A DNA stretch of 64,000 nt. It comes from Streptomyces sp. PCS3-D2 (lineage in GTDB: Bacteria; Actinomycetota; Actinomycetes; Streptomycetales; Streptomycetaceae). Position 1 is the first letter of the stretch. Each line of letters starts with the position of its first letter. Location: positions 2,353,001 through 2,417,000 of the forward strand of contig NZ_CP097800.1 of NCBI RefSeq assembly GCF_000612545.2. Reading direction: 5' to 3'. Shown here piece after piece: positions 1 through 8,719 of this stretch. The translations under genes were made by a program, and so were the position numbers. Below the pieces are notes generated by a model. That model searched no databases, had not been told where the DNA came from, and was given only the letters and a program-made list of their open reading frames with translations.

Positions 1-132
1 CACCTTGTCGCGCTTGAGTCTGGTCCACGCGATCCGGCCGAGCGAGCGGCCCTCGATCGCCTTCTGCGGAACGTCGGGGGTGGCCACGGCCGCGGACTCG
101 GCCGCGTTGGTGTCGTGCAGTGGTGCCGTCAT
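1..132 (-). CDS. Oligopeptide/dipeptide ABC transporter permease, N-terminus only
   Basis: Forty-four codons are present before the gene leaves the left edge of the window. The N-terminal text contains GRSLGRIAWTRLKRDKV, the cytoplasmic segment that precedes the first membrane helix in DppC/OppC-type permeases (family knowledge). The product would be an inner-membrane subunit of a peptide or nickel-type ABC importer. The start is the ATG at 132, with a GAGGGG-like ribosome-binding site about 11 bases upstream. The gene reads away from the SseB-like genes and has a long 5' gap, so it is probably the first gene of its own transport operon. Substrate cannot be told from this fragment. Confidence 0.75.
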   Translation of the reverse strand, partial: MTAPLHDTNAAESAAVATPDVPQKAIEGRSLGRIAWTRLKRDKV

Positions 133-599
133 CGTGGTGGGGACCCCTCTCGGCCGACGGTGGCCGGCCCATGCCCGCCGCTGTGGCGGCTTGGTTCAAT
201 CGGCGTCGCTGGTGGTGCGATTGGCGAGAAAATGTGCCGGAAGTGCACGTGAAGAGCCGGTGTTCGTGAGATGGACCGGCCTTCGGTGGGGGGAGTCTTC
301 AACGCGCTCTCAACCGCCCGCCAGACCCCCCGGGGATGTGATGCGCAACCGTGATCTGGGCTTACACCTTCCGCTATCCGAACCGCCAGGCCTGTTGAGC
401 GGTGAAACACCGCGCGTTCGGCGCGGAACGGACATCAGGCCCAACTGCCCTTTCAGACGTGAATCCTGGGCCTATTCAGCGGATACGCCGAAGGCCGCAC
501 CGATGGGACCGGTGCGGCCTTCGAGATGGACGTCTCGATATGCGGAATTCGCGCCAGGAGCCCCCGCGGGTCCGCGCGGACTCCTGGGGGCGGGCCGGG
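133..599. other. Intergenic region upstream of the ABC permease
   Basis: No credible gene is visible in these 467 bases; open frames here lack ribosome-binding sites and family resemblance. The right part holds a strong hairpin (489-523) that ends the SseB-like transcript. The rest is presumably the promoter and leader of the permease, but I could not pick out a convincing -35/-10 pair. Confidence 0.5.
489..523 (-). terminator. Hairpin terminator after the first SseB-like gene
   Basis: A perfect 14-bp stem (CGAAGGCCGCACCG with its complement) encloses the 7-base loop ATGGGAC. It lies about 75 bases past the stop codon of the 600-1340 gene. There is no clear U-tract, which is usual for actinobacterial terminators. 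Confidence 0.8.
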
Positions 600-1340
600 T
601 CAGTACGCCGGGGCCTGGCCCTCGCGGTCGTAGAAGGGCCGGGTCTGCGCCCGCAGCCACATCGCCACGGGGTCGTGCTCGTCGCCCAGCGCGACGGTGC
701 ACACCGGGACGCCCTCGGGCACCGCCCCGACCGACTGGCGCATCATTTCCCGTACGGATTCCAGCGCGGGCGCGGAGGCGTCGTACAGGTCGAGCCCGAC
801 GGCGAGGTAAGGCGACCCGAGTGCCGGCTGCACCCAGGCGCGGCGCAGCGACCGCACGGCCGGTGTGCGGTGCGCGTGCTGGGTCAGCAGGCCGTAGAAC
901 TGGGGCAGTTCGATGCTGGGCTCGGACAGCCGCAGCGGGCCCGCGGGCATCCGGTCCAGGCCGGTCGCGATGCGGCGCAGGTCGGCCCAGGGCACGCCGA
1001 GGCCGCCGCCCTGGGCATGCGGGTTGAGCCACAGACCCCAGCGGTCCGGGTAGAGGGCGCGGGCGATGTCCCGCCCCGTGACCACCTCGTAGCCCCGGTT
1101 CCAGCCGCTCGCGGCCAGTTCCTGGGGGGAGGTGACGCAGGGGGCGTAGCCGAGCCCCTCGACCTCCATGCCGCCGTACTGGGCGTCCGGGGACCCCGGC
1201 TGCCCCTGCCACAGCAGCATCCACAGCCGGCCCTCGGACAGGGCCCGCAGCAGTGACTCGTAGCTCTCGTAGCGCCCGGGAGTCACCTGGCGCATCATGT
1301 GCTCGACCTGCCCGGCCGCGGCCGTGCCTGACGCACTCAC
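600..1340 (-). CDS. SseB-family protein (enhanced serine sensitivity type)
   Basis: The product is about 246 aa. Text such as WMLLWQGQPGSP, GYEVVTGRDIARALYPDRWGLWLNPHAQGG and a C-terminal WLRAQTRPFYDREG resembles actinobacterial proteins named enhanced serine sensitivity protein SseB: an N-terminal SseB domain and a C-terminal SseB_C-like domain. I chose the GTG at 1340 because AGAGGGG lies 6 bases upstream; the in-frame ATG at 1400 has no ribosome-binding site. There is no signal peptide, so it is probably cytoplasmic. The next minus-strand gene (1437-2171) has the same architecture and the same ending, RPFY, so the two are tandem paralogs. Biochemical function is unknown. The link to serine comes from the E. 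coli family name and from glyA and sdaA a few kilobases away. Confidence 0.8.
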   Translation of the reverse strand: MSASGTAAAGQVEHMMRQVTPGRYESYESLLRALSEGRLWMLLWQGQPGSPDAQYGGMEVEGLGYAPCVTSPQELAASGWNRGYEVVTGRDIARALYPDRWGLWLNPHAQGGGLGVPWADLRRIATGLDRMPAGPLRLSEPSIELPQFYGLLTQHAHRTPAVRSLRRAWVQPALGSPYLAVGLDLYDASAPALESVREMMRQSVGAVPEGVPVCTVALGDEHDPVAMWLRAQTRPFYDREGQAPAY

Positions 1341-1436
1341 CCGGTACCCCTCTTCGTCCGCCCGTCGCTCCACGCGTGCCTTACCCGGGCCAGCGCTCAT
1401 GCGTGCGGCCGGGAGATGTAACCAGCTTAAGCGGCC

Positions 1437-2171
1437 CTACGCGAGGTAGAAGGGGCGTACGCGCTCACGAATCCAGTCCGTGACCGGGTCCTGGGCCGCG
1501 TCCAGGAGGATCAGTTGCACGGGCCACGGCGCCGGAACGCGCGCCAGGGCGCGTCCGAGCGCCTCCATCGGCGCCTCCCGCATCTGTGGCTCCCATCCCG
1601 CCAGGCGGACACCGACGAAGAGTTCCGGTGCCCCGCCCTCGACGCTGGCGAGGCAGCGGTGCGCCGCCGCGACCACTCCGGTGGCGCGGAACTCCTCGCC
1701 GGCGGCAGCCAGGAAGTCCACCGGGTCCTCCTGCCAGTCGGGCTCGAAGAGCCGTACGCGGCCGCCGGTCGCGGAGCCGTCGAGCGGGCTGCGGCCCGCA
1801 CGGCAGAGCTCGGCGACGGCGGGCGGGGGCAGCGGGACGCCGACGGCGCCCTCCGGATTGACCGCGATGCCGAGCTGCGGGGGCAGCCCCCGGGCGAACT
1901 CGACCGCCGGGGCCACCGCGAAGTCCATGCCGGGGCCGACACAGGCGAGGAACTGGGCCTCGGAGCTGTAGACCGGGACGTACGCCGCCCCGCCGATGTC
2001 CATGGTGGGCAGGTCCAGACCGGCCGTGTCGGGGCCGCCGCCGCCCGGCAGGGGCACCCACACCCTGCTGCGCCCGAGCACCTCCAGGATCCGGCCGCCG
2101 GCGTCCGGCTGCCCGAGCGCCGCCCCGAGCACCTGCTCCAGCTCATTTTCCGGCCAGCCGCTGCCCTGCAT
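1437..2171 (-). CDS. SseB-family protein, second paralog
   Basis: A 244-aa protein beginning MQGSGWPENELEQVLGAALG. The N-terminal half (residues about 5-115) contains VWVPLPGGGGPD and YVPVYSSEAQFLA, typical of the SseB domain. The C-terminal half ends DPVTDWIRERVRPFYLA, matching the end of its neighbour (PVAMWLRAQTRPFYDRE). It has no signal peptide or membrane segment. It lies upstream of the other SseB-like gene, and about 96 bases separate its stop from that gene's GTG, so the two may be co-transcribed. Molecular role is not known; an effect on serine metabolism or on enzyme modulation is inference from the family name and context. Confidence 0.8.
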   Translation of the reverse strand: MQGSGWPENELEQVLGAALGQPDAGGRILEVLGRSRVWVPLPGGGGPDTAGLDLPTMDIGGAAYVPVYSSEAQFLACVGPGMDFAVAPAVEFARGLPPQLGIAVNPEGAVGVPLPPPAVAELCRAGRSPLDGSATGGRVRLFEPDWQEDPVDFLAAAGEEFRATGVVAAAHRCLASVEGGAPELFVGVRLAGWEPQMREAPMEALGRALARVPAPWPVQLILLDAAQDPVTDWIRERVRPFYLA

Positions 2172-2218
2172 CTGCCCCTGCCCCTGTCTGGTCCCGCACG
2201 TGCGGTCCCGCGCGTGTC

Positions 2219-2244
2219 GCCCCGCAGGGTACCGGCCGCGGGGC
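2219..2244 (-). terminator. Possible terminator after the P-loop ATPase gene
   Basis: GCCCCGC and GCGGGGC form a 7-bp stem around a 12-base loop, about 40 bases beyond the ATPase stop. A separate 12-bp palindrome, CCGCACGTGCGG, lies at 2194-2205. Either could also act in the leader of the downstream SseB-like gene. Confidence 0.4.
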
Positions 2245-2285
2245 GGGCACCGCCGCCGGGGATCCGGGTCGGCCCGGCCCGGCGG

Positions 2286-2963
2286 TCAGCCGTGGAAGCC
2301 GATCCCCGTCACGGCGGCGGCCGAGCGGCGGTCCAGCAGGGTCGCGGAGGCGCAGCCGGCGGGCGGGCGGCCCGCCTCGGCGTCGCGCAGCAGGCGGCCC
2401 ACGGCGCCGCGGTGGCGGGCGAAGGCGTAGGCGGACACCCCCCGGCCCCGCGCGGCCTGGCCGGAGAGCGCCTCCTCGGGGCTGCTGTCCAGGAGGACGA
2501 GGTGCAGCGACCGGCCCCGGCGGCGCGCGGCCGCGGAGAGCAGGGCGCGCACCCAGCTCTGGGTGCCGCAGTCGTGGACGACGACGGAGTCGCCGGAGCG
2601 CAGGATCCGGTACAGCCCCCAGTAGTGCGCGGCGCGTACCAGCGGGCGGTACACGGCGTAGGGCAGCCGGGCGGGCATCCGGCGCTCCCAGCGTTCACGG
2701 GTGTCCTGGGAGTCGACGGCGCCGCCATCCGGCGCGGCTCGCTTGATCAGCGTGCTCTTGCCGCCGCCGGGCAGCCCGGAGACCACGACGATGTCGCCCT
2801 CGGCGAAGCCGAGCCGCCGGGGTCCGCGCAGTGCGGGGCCGCGCAGGTCGCGCACGGGGCCGAGGCCGCCGTCGGCAGCCCTCCCGCGCTCGCGCGCGCC
2901 GCGCCGCTGGGCCGGCACCGCTTCGACGGCTCCCGTCGCCGTCACCACTCCGAATCTCCGCAC
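2286..2963 (-). CDS. P-loop ATPase/kinase-like protein (AAA family)
   Basis: A 225-aa protein with a clear Walker A motif, GLPGGGKST, at residues 63-71, preceded by the beta strand DIVVVS. Downstream HLVLLDSSPEEALSGQAARGRG resembles the LID region of small nucleoside or zeta-toxin-like kinases, so it may be an ATP-dependent phosphotransferase. The GTG at 2963 has AAGG about 8 bases upstream and is followed by a second GTG pair, so the exact start is uncertain. It is divergent from the riboswitch-gcvT unit. Its substrate is unknown. A much longer open frame continues upstream through the gcvT region, but that is an antisense artefact of high GC. Confidence 0.75.
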   Translation of the reverse strand: MRRFGVVTATGAVEAVPAQRRGARERGRAADGGLGPVRDLRGPALRGPRRLGFAEGDIVVVSGLPGGGKSTLIKRAAPDGGAVDSQDTRERWERRMPARLPYAVYRPLVRAAHYWGLYRILRSGDSVVVHDCGTQSWVRALLSAAARRRGRSLHLVLLDSSPEEALSGQAARGRGVSAYAFARHRGAVGRLLRDAEAGRPPAGCASATLLDRRSAAAVTGIGFHG

Positions 2964-3156
2964 AGTGCTCGCCTTCCCCCCGCGTCGGGCCACCGGGACC
3001 CTTCCCACCGAGTGTAAAGAGACGGTAATCCGGCATCCACGGTTCCACTCGGCCCTTCGGAGGGGCGTACGAACTTTCGGACCCCCACCCCCGATCCCGA
3101 GCATGCCGTGCAATGATGTGCGCCATCTGGACCAACTGCATACCGGCCGCTTGAAT

Positions 3157-3385
3157 CCGCGCGGGAGAGTCCCGGCAGGCCGCGAGGCCGTGCCGGGCGC
3201 CGAAGGAGCAAGAACCTCCCTTGAATCTCTCAGGCCCCGTACCGCGTGGATGAGGCAGATCTGAAAAGCGAGCTGCGCGCCAGCTCCACCCAAGGTGCAA
3301 GTCGGGGAGACCGGCGATCGGACGATCGGCGGAACTCTCGGCGAACCTCTCAGGTTCCGATGACAGATGGGGAGGAACGCCCTCG
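3157..3385 (+). promoter_or_regulatory. Glycine riboswitch (gcvT type, tandem arrangement)
   Basis: The leader of gcvT carries two aptamer-like modules. Module 1 has GGGAGAG (3163-3169), the core GCCGAAGGAGCAA (3199-3211), TCTCTCAGGC (near 3226-3235) and CAGATCTG. Module 2 has CACCCAAGGTGCAAG (3288-3302), ACCTCTCAGGTTCC (3345-3358) and GATGACAGATGGGG. These are the conserved cores of the glycine riboswitch (Rfam gcvT family, recalled). Both modules lie directly before the glycine cleavage gene. Known family behaviour is activation when glycine is abundant. The second core departs from the usual CCGAAGG wording (CCAAGG), so module 2 may be a weaker or helper aptamer. Confidence 0.92.
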
Positions 3386-3425
3386 TCATGTCATGTCGAT
3401 GCCCTGGGACCCGGGAGCCACACCC

Positions 3426-4541
3426 ATGAGCACTGCCCCCCGCCTGACCGCCCTCGATGCGCTGCACCGTTCGCTCGGTGCGACCATGACCGATTTCGCG
3501 GGCTGGGACATGCCGCTGCGGTACGCCAGCGAGCGCGACGAGCACAACGCCGTACGCACCAAGGCCGGCCTCTTCGACCTGTCGCACATGGGCGAGATCA
3601 CGCTGACCGGCCCGGAGGCCGTCAAGGCCCTGGACTACGCGCTGGTCGGCAACATCTCCACCGTCGGTGTCGGCCGTGCCCGCTACACGCACATCTGCCA
3701 GGAGGACGGCGGGATCGTCGACGACCTGATCGTCTACCGCCTCGGCGAGACCGAGTACATGGTCGTCGCCAACGCCTCCAACGCCCAGGTCGTCCTCGAC
3801 GCCCTGACCGAGCGTGCCGCCGGCTTCGACACCGAGGTCCGCGACGACCGCGACGCGTACGCGCTGATCGCCGTGCAGGGTCCGGAGTCCCCCGGCATCC
3901 TGGCGTCGCTCACCGACGCCGACCTCGACGGCCTGAAGTACTACGCGGGCCTGCCGGGCACCGTCGCGGGCGTGCCCGCGCTGATCGCACGCACCGGCTA
4001 CACCGGCGAGGACGGCTTCGAGCTGTTCGTCGCCCCCGAGCACGCCGTGGAGCTGTGGCAGGCGCTGACCAAGGCCGGCGAGGGCGTCGGCCTGGTTCCG
4101 GCCGGCCTGTCCTGCCGCGACACCCTGCGCCTGGAGGCGGGCATGCCGCTGTACGGGCACGAGCTGACCACCTCCCTGACCCCGTTCGACGCGGGTCTGG
4201 GCCGGGTCGTGAAGTTCGAGAAGGAGGGGGACTTCGTCGGCCGCGCCGCCCTGGAGGCCGCCGCCGAGAAGGCCGCCGACCAGGCCCCGCGCAAGCTGGT
4301 CGGCCTGATCGCCGAGGGCCGCCGCGTCCCGCGCGCCGGCTTCCCCGTCGTCGCCGACGGCAAGGTCATCGGCGAGGTCACCTCGGGCGCCCCGTCCCCG
4401 ACGCTGGGCAAGCCGATCGCGATGGCGTACGTGGACGCGGAGCACGCCGCGCCCGGCACCTCCGGCGTCGGCGTCGACATTCGCGGTACGCATGAGCCGT
4501 ACGAGGTCGTCGCGCTGCCGTTCTACAAGCGGCAGAAGTAG
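3426..4541 (+). CDS. gcvT: Glycine cleavage system T protein (aminomethyltransferase)
   Basis: A 371-aa protein of standard length. It transfers the methylene group from the aminomethyl-lipoyl arm of GcvH to tetrahydrofolate, releasing ammonia, in cytoplasmic glycine cleavage. The sequence shows the N-terminal folate-binding fold ([32 protein letters not shown]), the central [16 protein letters not shown] and the C-terminal barrel ending [13 protein letters not shown]. The ATG at 3426 is chosen because GGGAG lies about 8 bases upstream and family proteins start here; the frame is open further upstream but runs through the riboswitch. gcvH and glyA follow on the same strand. gcvP is not in the window and must be elsewhere. 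Confidence 0.97.
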   Translation: MSTAPRLTALDALHRSLGATMTDFAGWDMPLRYASERDEHNAVRTKAGLFDLSHMGEITLTGPEAVKALDYALVGNISTVGVGRARYTHICQEDGGIVDDLIVYRLGETEYMVVANASNAQVVLDALTERAAGFDTEVRDDRDAYALIAVQGPESPGILASLTDADLDGLKYYAGLPGTVAGVPALIARTGYTGEDGFELFVAPEHAVELWQALTKAGEGVGLVPAGLSCRDTLRLEAGMPLYGHELTTSLTPFDAGLGRVVKFEKEGDFVGRAALEAAAEKAADQAPRKLVGLIAEGRRVPRAGFPVVADGKVIGEVTSGAPSPTLGKPIAMAYVDAEHAAPGTSGVGVDIRGTHEPYEVVALPFYKRQK

Positions 4542-4644
4542 CCCTCCGCGCACGACGTCCGCCGTCCGGGCAGCCGTACGGCGTCGTCTCAGTACCCAAG
4601 ACCGCAGTTCGTATCCACTCCCCCGCATCCAGGAGAATCAGGCC

Positions 4645-5025
4645 ATGAGCAACCCCGAGAAGCTGCGTTACACCAAGGAGCACGAGTGGCTGTCGGACGT
4701 CGTGGACGGCGTCGCGACGGTCGGTATCACGGAGTTCGCGGCCAACGCGCTCGGTGACGTCGTCTACGCCCAGCTCCCCGAGGTCGGCGACACCGTGACC
4801 GAGGGCGAGACCTGCGGCGAGCTGGAGTCGACCAAGTCGGTCAGCGACCTGTACTCCCCGGTCTCCGGCGAGATCGTCGAGGCCAACCAGGACGTCGTCG
4901 ACGACCCGGCGCTCGTGAACACCGCCCCGTTCGAGGGCGGCTGGCTGTTCAAGGTCCGCCTCTCCGAGGAGCCCAAGGACGCGCTCTCCTTCGAGGAGTA
5001 CACCAAGCTCACCGCCGGTAACTGA
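4645..5025 (+). CDS. gcvH: Glycine cleavage system H protein (lipoyl carrier)
   Basis: A 126-aa lipoyl-domain protein that shuttles the aminomethyl group between GcvP, GcvT and the L protein. The lipoylation motif [15 protein letters not shown] places the modified lysine at residue 64, and the typical N-terminus RYTKEHEWL and C-terminal GWLFKVRLS are present. The ATG has AGGAG 9 bases upstream. It lies 103 bases after gcvT and 15 bases before glyA, so it is likely in the riboswitch-controlled transcript. The gcvT-gcvH gap has only weak complementary stretches and I do not call a terminator there. Confidence 0.97.
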   Translation: MSNPEKLRYTKEHEWLSDVVDGVATVGITEFAANALGDVVYAQLPEVGDTVTEGETCGELESTKSVSDLYSPVSGEIVEANQDVVDDPALVNTAPFEGGWLFKVRLSEEPKDALSFEEYTKLTAGN

Positions 5026-5040
5026 CCCCAGGGGATCCTG

Positions 5041-6297
5041 ATGTCCGTACTGAACACCCCTCTCCACGAGCTCGACCCCGACGTCGCCGCAGCCGTCGAC
5101 GCGGAGCTCGTGCGCCAGCAGTCCACCCTGGAGATGATCGCGTCGGAGAACTTCGCTCCGGTCGCCGTCATGGAGGCCCAGGGCTCGGTCCTCACCAACA
5201 AGTACGCCGAGGGCTACCCGGGCCGCCGCTACTACGGCGGCTGCGAGCACGTCGACGTGGTCGAGCAGATCGCGATCGACCGCATCAAGGCGCTGTTCGG
5301 CGCCGAGGCCGCGAACGTCCAGCCGCACTCCGGTGCGCAGGCGAACGCCGCCGCGATGTTCGCGCTGCTCAAGCCGGGCGACACGATCATGGGCCTGAAC
5401 CTGGCCCACGGCGGTCACCTGACCCACGGCATGAAGATCAACTTCTCCGGCAAGCTCTACAACGTGGTCCCCTACCACGTGGACGAGTCCGGCCAGGTGG
5501 ACATGGCCGAGGTCGAGCGCCTCGCCAAGGAGTCCAAGCCGCAGCTGATCGTCGCCGGCTGGTCCGCCTACCCGCGCCAGCTGGACTTCGCCGCCTTCCG
5601 CCGCATCGCGGACGAGGTCGGCGCCTACCTGATGGTCGACATGGCGCACTTCGCCGGTCTGGTCGCCGCGGGCCTGCACCCGAACCCGGTGCCGCACGCC
5701 CACGTCGTCACCACCACCACGCACAAGACCCTCGGCGGTCCGCGCGGCGGTGTCATCCTGTCGACGCAGGAACTGGCCAAGAAGATCAACTCTGCGGTCT
5801 TCCCCGGCCAGCAGGGCGGTCCGCTGGAGCACGTGATCGCGGCCAAGGCCGTCTCCTTCAAGGTCGCGGGCTCGCCCGAGTTCAAGGAGCGCCAGGAGCG
5901 CACCCTGGAAGGCGCGAAGATCCTCGCCGCCCGCCTGGTCCAGGACGACGTCAAGGCCGTGGGCGTGGACGTCCTCACCGGCGGCACCGACGTGCACCTG
6001 GTCCTGGTCGACCTGCGCAACTCCGAGCTGGACGGCCAGCAGGCGGAGGACCGCCTGCACGAGGTCGGCATCACGGTCAACCGCAACGCCATCCCGAACG
6101 ACCCGCGGCCGCCGATGGTGACCTCGGGTCTGCGGATCGGCACGCCGGCCCTCGCCACCCGCGGTTTCGACGCCGAGGCCTTCACCGAGGTCGCCGAGAT
6201 CATCGCGCAGGCGCTGAAGCCGACGTACGACGCCGAGGGCCTCAAGGCGCGCGTCTCGGCGCTCGCCGCGAAGTTCCCGCTGTACCCGTCGCTCTAG
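5041..6297 (+). CDS. glyA: Serine hydroxymethyltransferase
   Basis: A 418-aa PLP enzyme that interconverts serine plus tetrahydrofolate with glycine plus 5,10-methylene-tetrahydrofolate. The cofactor-binding lysine is K229 in [16 protein letters not shown]. Other family signatures visible are [31 protein letters not shown] and [14 protein letters not shown]. Length and start are standard; AGGGG lies 6 bases upstream of the ATG. It follows gcvH by 15 bases, so glycine-induced expression of cleavage genes would also raise this enzyme. A strong terminator follows, which separates it from sdaA. Genomes of this group often carry a second glyA copy elsewhere (general knowledge). Confidence 0.97.
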   Translation: MSVLNTPLHELDPDVAAAVDAELVRQQSTLEMIASENFAPVAVMEAQGSVLTNKYAEGYPGRRYYGGCEHVDVVEQIAIDRIKALFGAEAANVQPHSGAQANAAAMFALLKPGDTIMGLNLAHGGHLTHGMKINFSGKLYNVVPYHVDESGQVDMAEVERLAKESKPQLIVAGWSAYPRQLDFAAFRRIADEVGAYLMVDMAHFAGLVAAGLHPNPVPHAHVVTTTTHKTLGGPRGGVILSTQELAKKINSAVFPGQQGGPLEHVIAAKAVSFKVAGSPEFKERQERTLEGAKILAARLVQDDVKAVGVDVLTGGTDVHLVLVDLRNSELDGQQAEDRLHEVGITVNRNAIPNDPRPPMVTSGLRIGTPALATRGFDAEAFTEVAEIIAQALKPTYDAEGLKARVSALAAKFPLYPSL

Positions 6298-6308
6298 CGG
6301 CGGCGCGA

Positions 6309-6348
6309 AAGGGCCCGGCCTCGTCGTCTGCGCACGGGCCGGGCCCTT
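6309..6348 (+). terminator. Terminator after glyA
   Basis: A perfect 12-bp stem, AAGGGCCCGGCC with its complement, encloses a 16-base loop and starts 12 bases after the glyA stop. It ends the gcvT-gcvH-glyA unit. Confidence 0.85.
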
Positions 6349-6635
6349 CCCGTACCCGCCGGCGTCCACCCCGGCGCGTCCGGCACCCGCCCCGGGCGGG
6401 CGGACACCCCTGCCGCCCGGCGCCGGGGCCGGTCTCCGGCAGCCGGCGGGGCCCGGCGCCGCGTCGCCGCGGCGCGAGTGGACACCTTCCCGACCTGTCC
6501 ACGTAATCCTTCCCACCTCGTCCGGCAGCCAGGACGTTCACCGCACCGCGTTAAGCTCGTCTGTCGGACAAAATCTGAACAATCCGCCTCTCCTGCCCCC
6601 TCCCACCCCACGAGCAGACAAGGGAGTCCGCCACC
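6349..6635 (+). other. sdaA upstream region
   Basis: There is no gene here. The first half is extremely GC-rich; the second half drops in GC towards sdaA and contains the short palindrome TGTCGGACA at 6562-6570, about 65 bases before the start codon. That could be part of a repressor site or promoter, but I could not assign a -35/-10 pair with confidence. Confidence 0.45.
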
Positions 6636-8018
6636 GTGGCCATCTCCGTCTTCGACCTCTTCTCCATCGGCATCGGTCCCTCCTCCTCCCACACGGTCGG
6701 TCCGATGCGCGCCGCGCGCATGTTCGTGACGCGACTGAAGAAGGACGGCGTGCTCGCCCAGACGGCCTCCGTGCGGGCAGAGCTCTTCGGCTCCCTCGGC
6801 GCGACCGGCCACGGCCACGGCACGCCCAAGGCCGTGCTGCTCGGTCTGGAAGGCCACTCCCCCCGCACCGTGGACGTGGAGACGGCGGACGACGAGGTGG
6901 AGCGCATCCGCAGGAGCGGCCGCCTGCGGCTGCTCGGGGCGGAGATAGGCGACGTCCACGAGATCGCCTTCGACGAGCCGAACCAGCTGATCCTGCATCG
7001 CCGGCGGTCCCTGCCGTACCACGCGAACGGCATGACGCTCTTCGCGTACGACGAGGCCGGCACCCCTCTGCTGGAGAAGACCTACTACTCGGTCGGCGGC
7101 GGTTTCGTCGTCGACGAGGACGCGGTGGGCGAGGACCGGATCAAGCTCGACGACACGGTGCTGAAGTACCCCTTCCGCTCCGGTGACGAGATGCTGCGGC
7201 TGGCCGACGAGACCGGCCTGTCGATCTCCTCCCTGATGTTGGAGAACGAGAAGGCCTGGCGTACGGAGGAGGAGATCCGCGAGGGCCTCCTGGAGATCTG
7301 GCGCGTCATGCAGTCCTGCGTCTCGCGCGGCATGTCCCGCGAGGGCATCCTCCCGGGCGGCCTGCGGGTCAAGCGCCGCGCCGCCTCCACGGCGCGCCAG
7401 CTGCGCACCGAGGGCGACCCGATGATGCACCGCAGCGAGTGGACGACGATCTACGCGATGGCGGTCAACGAGGAGAACGCGGCGGGCGGCCGGGTCGTGA
7501 CGGCCCCGACGAACGGCGCCGCGGGCGTCCTGCCGGCCGTGCTGCACTACTACATGAACTTCGTGCCGGGCGCGGACGAGGACGGCGTGGTCCGCTTCCT
7601 GCTCGCCGCGGGCGCGATCGGCATGCTGTTCAAGGAGAACGCGTCGATCTCCGGCGCCGAGGTCGGCTGCCAGGGTGAGGTGGGATCGGCCTGCTCGATG
7701 GCGGCCGGCGCCCTCGCCGAGGTGCTGGGCGGCACGCCGGAGCAGGTCGAGAACGCCGCCGAGATCGGCATGGAGCACAACCTGGGCCTGACCTGCGACC
7801 CGGTCGGCGGACTGGTCCAGATCCCCTGCATCGAGCGCAACGGCATGGCCGCGGTCAAGGCCGTCACCGCCGCCAAGATGGCGATGCGCGGCGACGGCTC
7901 GCACAAGGTCTCCCTCGACAAGGTCATCAAGACCATGAAGGAGACCGGCGCCGACATGAAGGTCAAGTACAAGGAGACCGCCCGCGGCGGCCTCGCGGTC
8001 AACGTCATCGAGTGCTGA
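6636..8018 (+). CDS. sdaA: L-serine ammonia-lyase (iron-sulfur type)
   Basis: A 460-aa single-chain L-serine dehydratase that converts serine to pyruvate and ammonia. The N-terminal beta domain starts [22 protein letters not shown]. The C-terminal alpha domain contains the probable 4Fe-4S cysteines C345 ([11 protein letters not shown]), C387 (GLTCDPVGG) and C398 (QIPCIERN), matching the spacing of the family. The start is GTG at 6636 with AGGGAG 9 bases upstream. A terminator and a 287-base gap precede it, so it probably has its own promoter rather than relying on the riboswitch. Functionally it drains serine made by glyA into pyruvate. Confidence 0.96.
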   Translation: MAISVFDLFSIGIGPSSSHTVGPMRAARMFVTRLKKDGVLAQTASVRAELFGSLGATGHGHGTPKAVLLGLEGHSPRTVDVETADDEVERIRRSGRLRLLGAEIGDVHEIAFDEPNQLILHRRRSLPYHANGMTLFAYDEAGTPLLEKTYYSVGGGFVVDEDAVGEDRIKLDDTVLKYPFRSGDEMLRLADETGLSISSLMLENEKAWRTEEEIREGLLEIWRVMQSCVSRGMSREGILPGGLRVKRRAASTARQLRTEGDPMMHRSEWTTIYAMAVNEENAAGGRVVTAPTNGAAGVLPAVLHYYMNFVPGADEDGVVRFLLAAGAIGMLFKENASISGAEVGCQGEVGSACSMAAGALAEVLGGTPEQVENAAEIGMEHNLGLTCDPVGGLVQIPCIERNGMAAVKAVTAAKMAMRGDGSHKVSLDKVIKTMKETGADMKVKYKETARGGLAVNVIEC

Positions 8019-8033
8019 TGCCCTCCTGGTGAC

Positions 8034-8070
8034 CGCAGGGGCCCGGCGCGGGTTGCGCCGAGCCCCTGCG
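8034..8070 (+). terminator. Terminator after sdaA
   Basis: An interrupted stem (CGCAGGGGC, a 2-base mismatch, GGCGC, then the complement) with a short GGGTT loop lies 15 bases after the sdaA stop. Confidence 0.8.
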
Positions 8071-8169
8071 GCGTCCGGTACACCGCCCACCCGGTGGAAC
8101 CGGAGGAGCCCGGAGCGGCGTCCCAGGTGGTGCCATCAGTCCCCGTCTCTTGAGAATCGGGGGGACAAC

Positions 8170-8670
8170 ATGATCCACACACGTCTCCGGCGGTTCGTGG
8201 CTCTGGCCTCCGGCGCGCTGCTCGCCGCCGGACTGGCGTTCGCCTCGCCCGCCTCCGCCTCCTCACTCGCCTCCACCGAGGTCCCGACCCCGCTCGTCGT
8301 GAACGCCCGCTGGGGCGGGCACTCCGGATACGACCGGATCGTCGTCGACCTGGAGGGGTACACGCCCACGGTGACCGTCACGCCCGTCGCACAGCTGAGG
8401 TACGACGGCTCCGGCAAGCCCGTGCCCCTGGCCGGGACGTACTTCCTGGAGATCAGGCTCAACCCCGCCGCCGCGCACGACGACGCGGGCGAGAGCGTGT
8501 ACCACGGCCCGAAGCTTCAGAGGATCTACCTCACCAAGCTCAAGGGGCTCGCCATGACGGGCGACTACGAGGGGTACGTGACCTTCGGCGCCGCCTTCGA
8601 CACCCTTCCGTACTACCGCGCCTACAGCCTGCACTCGCCCGAGCGGTTCGTGGTGGACATCGCGCACTGA
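8170..8670 (+). CDS. Secreted AMIN-like domain protein
   Basis: A 166-aa protein with a clear signal peptide: MIHTRLRRFVALASGALLAAGLAFASPASA, with probable cleavage near residue 30. The mature part contains GYDRIVVDLEGYTP, LAGTYFLEIRLNPA and an ending SPERFVVDIAH. This is the pattern of the AMIN-like domain found in secreted actinobacterial proteins, related to the AMIN domains that localise cell-wall amidases and secretins. The ATG at 8170 has GGGGGA just upstream. It stands alone between two terminators, so it is probably monocistronic. No catalytic residues are evident. Cell-wall binding is inference from the family. Confidence 0.8.
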   Translation: MIHTRLRRFVALASGALLAAGLAFASPASASSLASTEVPTPLVVNARWGGHSGYDRIVVDLEGYTPTVTVTPVAQLRYDGSGKPVPLAGTYFLEIRLNPAAAHDDAGESVYHGPKLQRIYLTKLKGLAMTGDYEGYVTFGAAFDTLPYYRAYSLHSPERFVVDIAH

Positions 8671-8688
8671 ACCAGCCGCGGACGGCCC

Positions 8689-8714
8689 GGCCCGGGGCCT
8701 TCACGCCCCGGGCC
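8689..8714. terminator. Bidirectional terminator
   Basis: A 10-bp stem GGCCCGGGGC/GCCCCGGGCC with loop CTTCAC sits between two convergent genes and can serve both. Confidence 0.75.
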
Positions 8715-8719
8715 CGGAC

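Noticed and set aside
5-1256. Long plus-strand open frames over the left end
   Set aside because: They run antisense through the ABC permease start and the SseB-like gene, are Arg/Pro/Gly-rich, and have no ribosome-binding site. High GC produces such shadows.
2964-4628. Upstream extension of the P-loop ATPase frame through the gcvT region
   Set aside because: The frame is open by chance opposite gcvT and the riboswitch. The ATPase family starts close to residue 1 of the GTG at 2963.
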